Assembly (NCBI GenBank): GCA_037044905.1
Contig: JBAOKB010000074.1
Coordinates: 124,001-188,000, forward strand
DNA from: Hortaea werneckii
Lineage: Eukaryota > Ascomycota > Dothideomycetes > Mycosphaerellales > Teratosphaeriaceae
Direction of reading: 5' to 3'
DNA: 64,000 bases
The notes under the pieces are model-generated. The model was not told the DNA's origin. It did no database searches and worked only from the letters and a program-made list of their open reading frames with translations. Positions 12,158 through 21,679 of the stretch are shown here, one piece after another (position 1 is the first letter of the stretch; every line of letters starts with the position of its first letter). The translations under genes were made by a program, and so were the position numbers.

Positions 12158-13486
12158 CTACTGCTCAACTTGTTGTGCACCGCTCTGCGCCTGCTGCTTC
12201 TCCAGATCCTGCACGAAGCGCTCCCAAATCTGGATGTTGTTCTGGAAGAAAGCAATATTCGCATCCGCGAGGCCGCCAAGGGTATTGCGGAATTCCACGG
12301 CTTTGATACGCTCAAAGTCACCCACTTCCTTCATGACTTCTTCGTCAAAGGCTTCGGTGGTTTTCTTGGCCGTTTCGACCTCTGTAGTCAGGCGACTAAT
12401 CTGCACCTCGAGTTTCCGCTGTCGCTCACGCCGGCTCTGCTCGTGATCGACACCCCGCACGTCTTCTATCTTCTGTCGCAAAAAGCCAGAGGCGCCTACG
12501 CTGCCGTGTGATGCTACCGTGTCCCTCTCCTGTGCAGCTTTATTGAGATAGTCTGTGAGGCCCTCAAAGTCAAGTTGTTTTTGCTCTCGTGTCTTTAGTA
12601 GACTTCTGACGCTGCCGATGTAAGATTCCATGTCCTTCAACGAGCCGAGATAGTCCTGATCGGTGTGATCCTTGAGCTCTTTCCAGCCTTCGCTGGTCGA
12701 CTGTACACTTGTTGCGAACTTGGTGAGTTCATCCTGCACACCAGGCTCCAGCGCGGCCAGCTTCTGGTACTGGGTCGCAAGGTCTGCATAGTCACCCTCG
12801 AGGTCACCCTCTCTCTTCGCTACGCGGGCTACCGTCTTGCTCACTGTACCCAGATCATCGTCAAGCTTCTTCGCTCTGTCATTGACGTCCTGAAAGCGTT
12901 TGTCGGTCCTGTGAGGCTTTGTAAAAGCGTTCAGGAAGCCATCTGTCCACGATTCAAGGACTGAATTGCTCCCGCTGTCACTCCCAGACATGCCTCGCGT
13001 AGGCCTGCTCTTCATGATGGCATTCCAATCGCTACTTTCCAGAAACAGTGTGAGTATTGTAGCTCGCCGTAGGACAGGATGTAATGTAAGTCGCTCAAGG
13101 AAGCGCTGCAAGGAAAAGGCTCTTCGATTGGTAAAGTCGGGGCCAAATCGGTCACCGCGAACGTATGCCATGTTGTGCTTGTCTGGTAGGGGCGGGACAG
13201 CACATTGCGGATACTCTCGTGCCAGCGTCTTATACAAGAACACGAAATCCGTGAAACGCCGTCGTACCTCTGAATGTGAGGACTGGAAAGACTTGAAGTC
13301 GGTATCGGTGATGACAACGTACGAGACGTAGGCGTTTTGTGTACCCTCGCCTTCTTTCTGTGGCTTTGAGACATGACACTCTAGTCTGCCATGTGCCCCT
13401 GGGCCAGCAAGATCCTGGGGATCGGCGTGAGCGCCTGCCTGCTCCCAATTAGGGTCATCGTAGTCGTTGCTGCTGTCCGCCTCCAT
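12158..13486 (-). CDS. snx4: Sorting nexin-4 (Snx4/Atg24)
   Basis: A single intact 442-residue exon. After an acidic, disordered N-terminus a PX domain spans about residues 35-155, with RRRFTDF (the phosphoinositide-contact Arg/Phe), VPPLPDKH and RRAFSLQRFLERLTLHP. A BAR-type coiled coil follows at about 190-435 (KPHRTDKRF, LKTREQKQLDFEGL, MRGVDHEQ-like RGVDHEQSRRERQRKLE, VGDFERIKAVEFR). Snx4 binds PI3P on endosomes, pairs with other SNX-BAR proteins, retrieves cargo such as SNAREs from endosome to Golgi, and is needed for selective autophagy. The length fits fungal Snx4. The ATG at 13486 is the only one before the PX domain. It is divergent from the P450 gene. Confidence 0.95.
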   Translation of the reverse strand: MEADSSNDYDDPNWEQAGAHADPQDLAGPGAHGRLECHVSKPQKEGEGTQNAYVSYVVITDTDFKSFQSSHSEVRRRFTDFVFLYKTLAREYPQCAVPPLPDKHNMAYVRGDRFGPDFTNRRAFSLQRFLERLTLHPVLRRATILTLFLESSDWNAIMKSRPTRGMSGSDSGSNSVLESWTDGFLNAFTKPHRTDKRFQDVNDRAKKLDDDLGTVSKTVARVAKREGDLEGDYADLATQYQKLAALEPGVQDELTKFATSVQSTSEGWKELKDHTDQDYLGSLKDMESYIGSVRSLLKTREQKQLDFEGLTDYLNKAAQERDTVASHGSVGASGFLRQKIEDVRGVDHEQSRRERQRKLEVQISRLTTEVETAKKTTEAFDEEVMKEVGDFERIKAVEFRNTLGGLADANIAFFQNNIQIWERFVQDLEKQQAQSGAQQVEQ

Positions 13487-14413
13487 TGTGAGAGCCCCAG
13501 AAGCAGAGGCGATGGTTGGCCTCCCTTAGATTATCACAGCAAGCTGTTCAATGCCTGCTTCACAGTAACCCGGAGCTTTCGTTATGTGCTTGCGTGTTCG
13601 TTGGCCTTGGGGAGCTTGTCGTCGCTGCCGCCTACGAGCTTGGCTTCGAGCTGAACAAGACTGTCATCGAGCGCCGAAGAGCGCTTTGCCTCGGTCGAAG
13701 CGTGAGAGGACAAGGCAAGGTCGAACTTGTGGTTAGGAGGTTCAAAAGACAATGGGCGCAACTCCACGAGTCCAATGCGGCCGGTCGAGCTGGTCGAGTG
13801 TCTGGAGCAGCTAGGCTAGAGCGTCATGGCCTCGGCGGATTCGGATGGCGGGACGGACCCACAGTACCCGTCGTTTGGAGCTGTCTCACCACCCACCACC
13901 TCCTGTTTCTTCCCACAATGTTATCGATATCGAAACCAAAGGAACTCGTGAAACGGGTTCCGCTGCAGTGTTGAAGGATCTATAGCTACCACGATGGCTT
14001 TCATGTAAACAATCGTGCCACACCTGTTGAGCACGGCTGGGGTTCACTCCACGGGCGTGCAGCAAGTCGCAAAGTCAACGGAAGTACGTCATGCCCAGAC
14101 GTCACTCACACCTGCAGCAACAATGAGGATTGTCGAAGTATGAGCTGGCCTTCTTTGCCGTGGTCGAGGTTATTGGTCTGAGGGTGATTGATCTATCCAA
14201 CCGCAAAGGACCCGGTGCATGATTTTCAGCTCGAGCAAGCCACCAACTGAAATCAGTATTAAAGGATCACTAGGACCATGTGAGCGGCCCGTGCTGACTA
14301 GTGGTGGAGTAGAGAGACTGGAAATACAACGCTTCCATCCGCCGTGTTACCTTCGCTCTTTTCCTCTCCTCGAACATCTATGCTTTGAACGAGAACGCTG
14401 AGTTCTAGCGAAG
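13487..14413. promoter_or_regulatory. Divergent intergenic region, snx4 / P450
   Basis: About 930 bases between two genes that point away from each other, so it should hold both promoters. A 152-codon plus-strand frame at 13516-13974 has no recognisable domain and overlaps the expected snx4 5' leader, so it was left out. Confidence 0.5.
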
Positions 14414-16046
14414 ATGTTTGAGCTACTAACTCCCAATCGCCTGGCGTGGGCGGTGACAGTTGTCATAGCTACTCTAATTATTCGTTTCTTCCAAAAACTA
14501 CATTTCCACAGGAGAATTGTCAAAGGGCTGCCAGGCCCACCTCATAGCTACATATGGGGCTCCTTGCCGTCGATGAACGAAGTGCTCTCGAAGCAACCAA
14601 AACGTGCGGCACCACAGACCTTCGGCATCCTGATCAGAGACCACTTTGGCTTAGGCGACTACTTCTATGTAGATCCATGGCCGTTTGGGGATCCAATTAT
14701 GATGATTTTTGACGCCGACATCATGAATCAATTCACTGTCAAGCAAAGCTTGCCAAAGCATCCCGAAGTGGAGAAATTCATGCGGAATATTGGAGGACCT
14801 GGCAACATGGTCTCGAGCGAAGGTGTAGAATGGAAAAAGTGGCGATCGGCTTTCAATCCTGGATTCGCGGCTAGCCATCTAATGAGTCTTGTGCCATTGA
14901 TCGTCGACGACGTCTTGATATTCAATGACATTATGAAGAAGCACGCTGAGAATGACGACGTTTTCCGAATGGAGCGAGCAACTACAAGCCTGACAGTAGA
15001 CATCATTGGCAAAGTAGTACTTGATCTGGATTTAGCGTCTCAAAAAGGGCCGAACGAACTCGTAGACGCCTTCATGAAGCAAGTCCAGTGGCAGAAGATC
15101 GGAGCACAATTCAATCCATGGGAGCTCATCGACTTTCCTATCCGCAATCCTATCCAATGGTATCTCACCTGGAAGATGGACAGGTATATTGGAAAGTGTC
15201 TCGAGGAACGCTTCGCAACTCGCGAAGGCCGCGGCAAATCCAGAGCCGTGGTTGATCTCGCGCTCGAAGCTTACCTCAAGGAGGTCAGAGGCGTCACCGG
15301 CGATGTCTCCAACGTGAAGGGCCTAGACAAAGAGTTCAAGCAGGCCGCCATCAACAACATGAAGACTTTCATATTCGCCGGACATGACACGACAAGTTCG
15401 ACCATCGTCTATGCATTTTACTATCTCTCCAAGGATCCAGAAGCCCTGGCAAAGATCCGCAAGGAGCATGACGACGTCTTCGGCACATATCCCGAAGCAG
15501 TTGCGGATCAGCTGAAGCAGGATCCAAGGCTGCTCAACAAGCTAGAGTATACGCTGGCGGTGACACGGGAGGTTTTGCGTTTGCAGCCACCAGCTAGTAC
15601 CGTGCGGGTTGGTCAGAAAGGTTTCTTTTTGACTGACCCGAAGACAGGAGAACGGCTCCCTACTGAGCACATGATGCTATGGCCGGTAAGTCAGAAAGAG
15701 TTGTTCTTTGCTCGTGCGTAAGACTGACCATGCGCAGGTTGATGTCGGCTTCCACCGATCGGAAAGGTATTGGCCTGACCCGCACAGCTTCAAGCCAGAA
15801 CGACATCTGGTCAACTCGTCGGACAGCAGCGCCAATTACAACAGCAAAGAAGCGTGGATTGCTTTCTCAAAGGGCAGTAGGAACTGCATTGGCCAGGAAC
15901 TTGCCATCATTGAGACCAAGGTGATCCTTGCGATGACACTGCGGCTGTTTGACTTCGAACCTGCTTTTGACGAACTGGATAAGTTGAAGGGCGACAAGAG
16001 CGGCTACCCCAAGCGACACGAGTGGTGTGCAAGAGCAATTTGGTGA
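14414..16046 (+). CDS. Cytochrome P450 monooxygenase, C-terminal tail frameshifted
   Basis: Exons 14414-15685 and 15738-16046 join in phase 0 across a 52-nt intron (GTAAGT...GCAG), giving 526 residues. There is an N-terminal membrane anchor (about 11-27), a proline-rich hinge (GLPGPPHSY), the I-helix AGHDTT at 322-327, E386xxR389 in the K-helix, and the haem loop FSKGSRNCIG with Cys474. All catalytic elements are present. The sequence has a loose likeness to the CYP59/StcS group, but the substrate is unknown. The frame ends in EWCARAIW at 16046. A shift of one frame there would continue into AYQIQLGTAKP...GMPCRIK and stop at 16128, which is the normal C-terminal strand of this family. The last about 27 residues therefore look lost through an indel near 16025. 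Confidence 0.88.
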
Positions 16047-16448
16047 TGCCGCGTACCAGATACAGCTCGGCACTGCGAAACCTAGGGAGGGGATGCCTTG
16101 TCGTATCAAGTTGAGGCAGCAGGCATGATGGCTTTCAACGCTTTATGATGGCATCAGACCAGGATGACCTTTCATCTTCTGAATAGTGTTCATATCTCGC
16201 AATCTCAGCGTATTCAGCAGCATATCTCGTCCCCGCAATAGCCGCATTGGCCTCATCTTGCCCTCCCTTGGCGGATCGATATAGCCCCACTCCAAACCTC
16301 GCACTGACCCTTGAAGCTACGGCATCTCACCCGTCTTCCATTGCGGCATCACTTCCGTGATCAGTATCTGTATATTTGTTCTACCCGGTTGTTGTTATTG
16401 CGGAGGGAGTTTGTGTATTTTTATTGAGCCAATCGTTATCCGCCTAAA
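16047..16448. other. P450 residual tail and intergenic region
   Basis: Bases 16047-16128 hold the out-of-frame remnant of the P450 C-terminus. The remainder (320 bases) should contain its 3' end and the promoter of the next gene. Nothing else was seen. Confidence 0.5.
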
Positions 16449-17444
16449 ATGTCCTTTCCGATCCCTGCCCTAAGGCATTCGGCGTTTGCTCTGCCGAAAC
16501 GAAGTCCCGCATTCTGCTCCCCCGCTGTCGCACGAGCTGCTGGCCGAGTCGCGGCCGCGAAGACAGCACCAAAACTAGGAGCGAGTCATAATGGTGCCTT
16601 TGCGACTTCGCAAAGATCTTTTCCGCAAATTGGCAGCGTGCGTGAGTTCAGCAGCTCAAGTGCCAGGTTAAGTAGTAGCAATATGGCAGCGCTCCAGAGC
16701 ATTAAGCAGAATTGCAAGAAGGTATGGGGATAGACAGCCTGCGATCATGCAAAGCAGTGCTAACATCGCACGTAGGTGATGTGTATAGGGCGCAACTATG
16801 CAGATCATGTGAAGGAGCTGAACAACCAGCGGCCAAAGCAGCCCTTCTTCTTCCTCAAACCCCCATCATCCATCCTCTTGCCCAATGAGGGCCCAGTGCT
16901 CAGCCGGCCGGTGTCAACATGCACTTCGAAGTCGAGCTTCGGCCTTGTGATCGGCAAGCAGGTCAAGGACATCAACACGGAGAAGGACGCGGACATCCTG
17001 CAGTACATCGACAGCTACCTCCTGACCATCGACATGACGGGCCGCAACGTACAAGAGGAGGCCAAGAAGAGAGGGCTGCCATGGAGCATCGCGAAGGGGT
17101 TCGACACATTCCTGCCCGTTGCTGGACCAATCGCAAAGTCAAAGGTGACCGATCCTCACAATGTGGAGATATACTTGAAGGTCAATGGCGAGACCAAACA
17201 GGAGGACAACACGGAACTCATGCTGTTCCGCATTCCCAAACAGCTGAGCGACATCAGCCAGGTCATGACTCTTGAGCCGGGCGATATCGTCCTGACCGGT
17301 ACGCCTAAGGGGGTTGGTTCAGTCACTTCCGGAGATGTCATGGAGGCTGGCATGCGGATCAATGGCAAGGAGGTCGAGGAAGCTCGTATCAATGTGGAGG
17401 TCAAGGACAAAGGCGGCAACTACCAGTTCACGGAGACCTACTAG
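16449..17444 (+). CDS. FAHD1-like fumarylacetoacetate hydrolase-family enzyme, metal-site segment altered
   Basis: Exons 16449-16721 and 16776-17444 join in phase 0 across a 54-nt intron, giving 313 residues. The first about 77 are Ala/Ser/Arg-rich and lack acidic residues, as in a mitochondrial presequence. The FAH domain follows: IGRNYADHVKEL, PFFFLKP, GLPWSIAKGFDTFLP, DPHNVEIYLKVNG, DIVLTGTPKGVG. FAHD1-type enzymes are mitochondrial acylpyruvases/oxaloacetate decarboxylases. The expected metal-binding segment HFEVELG is not in the open frame, which reads PVSTCTSKSSFG. The expected peptide (VNMHFEVEL) is present one frame away at 16913-16942. Two compensating single-base indels, near 16908 and 16943, would restore it. 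As written, both metal-binding Glu residues are lost. The gene ends 49 bases from the convergent JmjC gene. Confidence 0.9.
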
Positions 17445-17493
17445 ACTATTTGTTTATATACACATATATACAGTTGGATATCCCACAGATGAG

Positions 17494-19080
17494 CTATGGC
17501 ACTTCCGCATCGTCATCATCTCCGCCAAAGCCGAACGAGAAGCCTCCCTCACCGGCATCATCATCTTCGGCATTCCCTTTGGTCAGCTGCTCCCACTTGC
17601 CTCTAGCGCCCTTGCTGAGCTTCTCCAGTTCCTGGAGCCCTTCCTCCAACAGCTGCTCATCATAGTCCCTCAATCTTTCTACGAAAAGAGTATAAGGGTC
17701 TTGAACCTCGTCGCTGAAACCACTGATGCTCTGCTTCTGATCACGCAAAAAGTGCAGGACCGCACCAACCCTCTTCCTCGGAATGAAGTTCTGTGTGATC
17801 GCTATGGCCGGCTCCAGGTTTAAGGACCAGGTGATACCATCCACTGGGTACGTATAGCACCTCACCTTCGCCACAAATGCCTTCGATGCAACCAGCCGTC
17901 CGTCTTGCCTCGGCGTGAAAGCCGAGCAACCACTCGGCAATGCTGAGAGGACTCGTGACTTCGCTCTGGTCATCCGAGACGTAGACGCCTGGCGGAGGCG
18001 GCAGGTTGGCAGAAGACGGGAACATGATCCAGTATTTGCTGCCCTTGAGTACGGCGTTCCAAGCACTGGTAGCATTCGGATCTTTGTGGAAAGTGCTGCC
18101 GCTACGCTCAGGACCGACAATAAGCCAGCGATGATCTGGTCGCTGTGCTCCTAATACTGAGAAGAGGTCTGAGCCAAAGCAGGTTGGCGGCCAGTATCCG
18201 GCGTCGTCTTCAGGCTGAGTAGAGACTTTCAGGTTCATCTTCTCGGCGAAGGAACGGTCAAAGAGGTACAGCGGGCTCTCGTCTGTGTTGTTATTCATGT
18301 ATTCGATGTAAGTCTTCAGCGGCCAGTCCACTGACTCGGCGCGGAATGCGACATCCGCGTATTTGGCAAGAAGCTCTTCTGTAGACCATGTCTTGAAGAC
18401 AGGCCATTGCTTGACAGGCTCAGTCAAGATAAATGGCCTGTTGACCCACTCCGTTTGGAACTCATCTGGCGACAAGTCGCTCATCCGCGCAATTTCATTG
18501 TGCTTCGGTATGTTTGAAGCAAAGGGTAGGAGTGAGACATGCGCACAGAAGAAAGGCCGATGCAAAACATCGGAGAAAAGGTTTGAGCAATCAACGTGAG
18601 GCTCTTTGTCCTTTGGCTGTGCCAAATACGTAGAACGCCACGTGCCTTGCCATGTAAAGTCTCTTGGATGGGACCTACCTGTTGCTCAGCATACTGCTGA
18701 GTCACAAAAGAGTGAATCAACTTACTCTACGAACAAGGCTCGCCACAATTCTTCGCTCCTTGTGAACGCGTACAAAGCTCGGCATGTACCACCGAGACGC
18801 AAGAGATCAGGCGCCTCGAAGGTTTCTAGCAACTGTATGAGCAACTCATCAGGCAAAGCACCCAGTGTCCCGCAGGCCGCCTTTGATTGATGCTTGAAGT
18901 CAAAGCATTCCCTGATGGTCTTACTCCGAGAGGGTGCCGTATGACTAGACTGCTATCTCCGGCTTCCCCATGTTCGATGACTGGGATGGACTCTAACCTC
19001 TGACGCTTCACCGGTCGGTCGGCCTCGAGAAGGCGATCCGCCTGGGAATTGGTCAGCTCCGCCAAAGCAGCATCGGTCAT
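17494..19080 (-). CDS. F-box / JmjC domain protein (JMJD6-like group), two frame changes
   Basis: The minus strand starts at ATG 19080 (MTDAALAELT). After HPLGVRPSGNA an F-box follows (LGALPDELLIQLLE...LLRLGGTCRALYAFT, about 18740-18870). An intron runs from GTAAGT near 18728 to CCAAG near 18680. The JmjC domain comes next, with the iron ligands in FHKD (HxD) and the distal His in GWYHLVL, and an acidic tail. The group includes F-box/JmjC dioxygenases related to the phosphatidylserine-receptor/JMJD6 line, probably protein hydroxylases or demethylases of the nucleus. Frame changes are needed near 18888, just before the F-box, and at the AAA run at 17819-17821 just after the distal His, where one base too many diverts the C-terminus (NLEPAIAITQNF). 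Convergent with the FAHD1-like gene. Confidence 0.85.
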
Positions 19081-19769
19081 CTTGCTCTGGAGGAGTGTCG
19101 ACGAGATGCTCGGGATTTGCTGTCACAGGCTATTGTGAAATGACAATCCGTTGAGGGGGAGAGGGGATAGCAGCTGGCAATAAGATGGTAGTATAATTTT
19201 CCAGCCTAGCGAGAAACTCTGGGAACCAGTATGCCGGACTCCGGACAAATCGAAAAATAATCTCTGCTTTTTTCGAAGATGCCCCACACCACGTCGGAGT
19301 TAGTCGCCACTCCCACGAGGAGGCAGATGAAAAGCGCCTTCGCTTGTAGCCCAATCAATCAGGTGCGGGTTTGCCGATTCGAGAATGAATCCAGGCTCGC
19401 GTTCGCCACCGGGTGACTCAACTGCTGTGTCGTCGCGAGGGAGCCATTCAATTTGGTGGTGCAAAAGTGAGATGCGGAAACTTAGCGCCTTTTCAAAAAG
19501 CTCGGGCCAACACGAACTTTTCGTGCCCTTGTACAATTTGAACGGCGACTGGCAGCATTTCTTCCCACTCCCACCACTACAAACCACATCCAACAGACAC
19601 ACTTCCACAAACGAGAACCAAGCGACTCTCAAGTAAGAGGGTCTGGTATCTCGTTCTTTAGTACAACCAGCAGCTTTCATCCCGGCGGGACTCCAAGAGG
19701 ACCCACCGCACAACACTTCGCACAGCTCACCGCGCAGCGCGAGTGAGCACCGATCCCAACACCGCAAAC
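19081..19769. promoter_or_regulatory. Divergent promoter region, JmjC / eIF4A
   Basis: About 690 bases between the two divergent starts. The part next to eIF4A (about 19550-19769) is C- and A-rich with few G on the plus strand, as in leaders of strongly expressed fungal genes. Confidence 0.5.
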
Positions 19770-21088
19770 ATGGCTGACAAGGGACTTGAGGACATCGGTA
19801 AGGGCATCCCTAGAATCGTCGGCGCGATAGCATAGGGAGCATAAAAATGTTAACGTCGTTTGCGCGACAGAGGCGGGACAGATCGAGTCGAACTACGATG
19901 AGACCACCGACTCCTTCGACTCGATGAACCTCAGGAGCGAGCTGCTCCGCGGCGTTTACGCCTACGGTTTCGAGCGCCCATCCGCGATTCAGCAGCGTGC
20001 GATCATGCCCGTCATCAAGGGCAACGATGTGATCGCTCAGGCCCAGTCTGGTACCGGCAAGACCGCTACCTTCGCAATCGCCGCCCTCCAGAAGCTCGAC
20101 CCGAACATCAAGGCTTGCCAGGGCCTGATCCTCGCCCCGACCCGTGAGTTGGCTCAGCAGATCCAGAAGGTCGTCGTGGCCATCGGCGACTTCATGAACA
20201 TCGAGTGCCACGCCTGCATTGGTGGCACCAGCGTGAGGGACGACATGAAGGCGCTGCAGGACGGCCCGCAGGTCGTTGTTGGCACTCCTGGCCGTGTCCA
20301 CGACATGATCCAGCGCCGCATGCTGAAGACCGACAGCATGAAGATGTTCATCCTCGACGAGGCCGACGAGATGCTGTCTCGCGGTTTCACTGAGCAGATC
20401 TACGACATCTTCCAGTTCCTGCCACAGTCCACCCAGGTCGTCCTGCTCTCGGCTACCATGCCGCAGGATGTCCTTGAGGTCACCACCAAGTTCATGCGCG
20501 AGCCTGTGCGTATTCTCGTCAAGAAGGACGAGCTTACCCTTGAAGGTATCAAGCAGTTCTACATTGCCGTCGAGAAGGAGGAGTGGAAGCTCGACACGCT
20601 CTCCGACTTGTACGAGACTGTCACCATCACCCAGGCCGTCATCTTCTGTAACACCCGCAGAAAGGTCGACTGGCTCACCGACAAGCTCACTGCCCGTGAC
20701 TTCACCGTGTCTGCCATGCACGGTGACATGGACCAGGGCCAGCGTGACGTGATCATGAAGGAGTTCCGCTCTGGCTCTTCCCGTGTCCTGATCGCCACCG
20801 ATCTGCTTGCCCGTGGTATCGACGTGCAGCAGGTTTCGCTGGTCATCAACTACGACCTTCCGGCCAACCGGGAGAACTACATCCACCGTATCGGTCGTGG
20901 TGGCCGTTTCGGTAGGAAGGGTGTCGCTATCAACTTCGTCACTGCCGACGATGTGCGCATGATGCGTGAGATTGAGCAGTTCTACAGCACTCAGATCGAG
21001 GAGATGCCAATGAACGTTGCTGGTATGTCAATACTGACTGTGAAAATATGTGGACACGATGCTAACCCACGTTCCAGACCTCATTTAA
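19770..21088 (+). CDS. tif1: Translation initiation factor eIF4A (DEAD-box RNA helicase)
   Basis: Three exons, 19770-19797, 19871-21022 and 21078-21088, give 396 residues. The first exon encodes only MADKGLEDI plus one base. The last encodes ADLI and the stop, the usual eIF4A end. All helicase motifs are present: GFERPSAIQQ (Q motif), AQSGTGKT (I), PTRELA (Ia), GTPGR (Ib), DEAD (II), SAT (III), VIFCNTRRKV (IV), ARGID (V), HRIGRGGR (VI). The protein is the ATP-dependent helicase of eIF4F that unwinds mRNA leaders. Codon use is strongly biased toward C-ending codons, in keeping with high expression. This bias also produces a 358-codon open antisense frame that is not a gene. No lesion. Confidence 0.98.
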
Positions 21089-21679
21089 GCGACAAACCAA
21101 AACCGACAATTACAAGTTCCCGTTCGACTGTGTTGCGCCACTTTTGGCTGCAAATACAAACATTGACGAAAGGGAAACCTCAACTGCTTACTGCTTGACC
21201 GCTACTGCGTGACGCGCGCGACAGCGTGCTTGGGACGACGCGATGGCGGCATACATGCATCTGAAGGGCGGAGTTGATGATTCGAAAGTTCTCACATTTT
21301 GCGCGCGTTTCTTTAGATTGGGAAAGAGGGTTGTGTTACATGCGTTCAAAATGTTCTTGCTTCGCCTGCACTGTGATCTTGTACGTAGAAGCGCGTACTG
21401 ATTATGGTAAAGCTACGTGTAAGATGAATGAATGCTGTGCTACATTGATATTGTGGTTCACTACTCCATGCCTTCCATTTCCAAACGCTTTCGGTGACGG
21501 CCTGAGGCTCGTGCCGAGTCTGCACTTCACCTCCTTAAGGCCGCTTGTAGCTCCATTTCACATGCTAGCCGTCTGCAACATCTTCGTTTCACTTCAGTCC
21601 TTTCCGCGGGCCGGCATTTGCCAAGCATTGGTCGTGGCTCTAGACGGCTGAGGCAAATGTTACGCGTATAACCGTTGTG
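21089..21679. other. Intergenic, eIF4A 3' flank
   Basis: About 590 bases that should contain the eIF4A 3' UTR and the promoter of the next gene. A 125-codon frame at 21274-21651 has no domain and a random look. Confidence 0.5.

Noticed and set aside
13516..13974. A 152-codon frame in the snx4/P450 promoter region
   Set aside because: No domain, mixed composition, and it overlaps the expected snx4 leader.
19810..20886. A 358-codon open frame antisense to eIF4A
   Set aside because: It mirrors the strongly biased codon use of eIF4A, has an unusual Leu/Val/Asp/His/Gly-rich composition and no domain.
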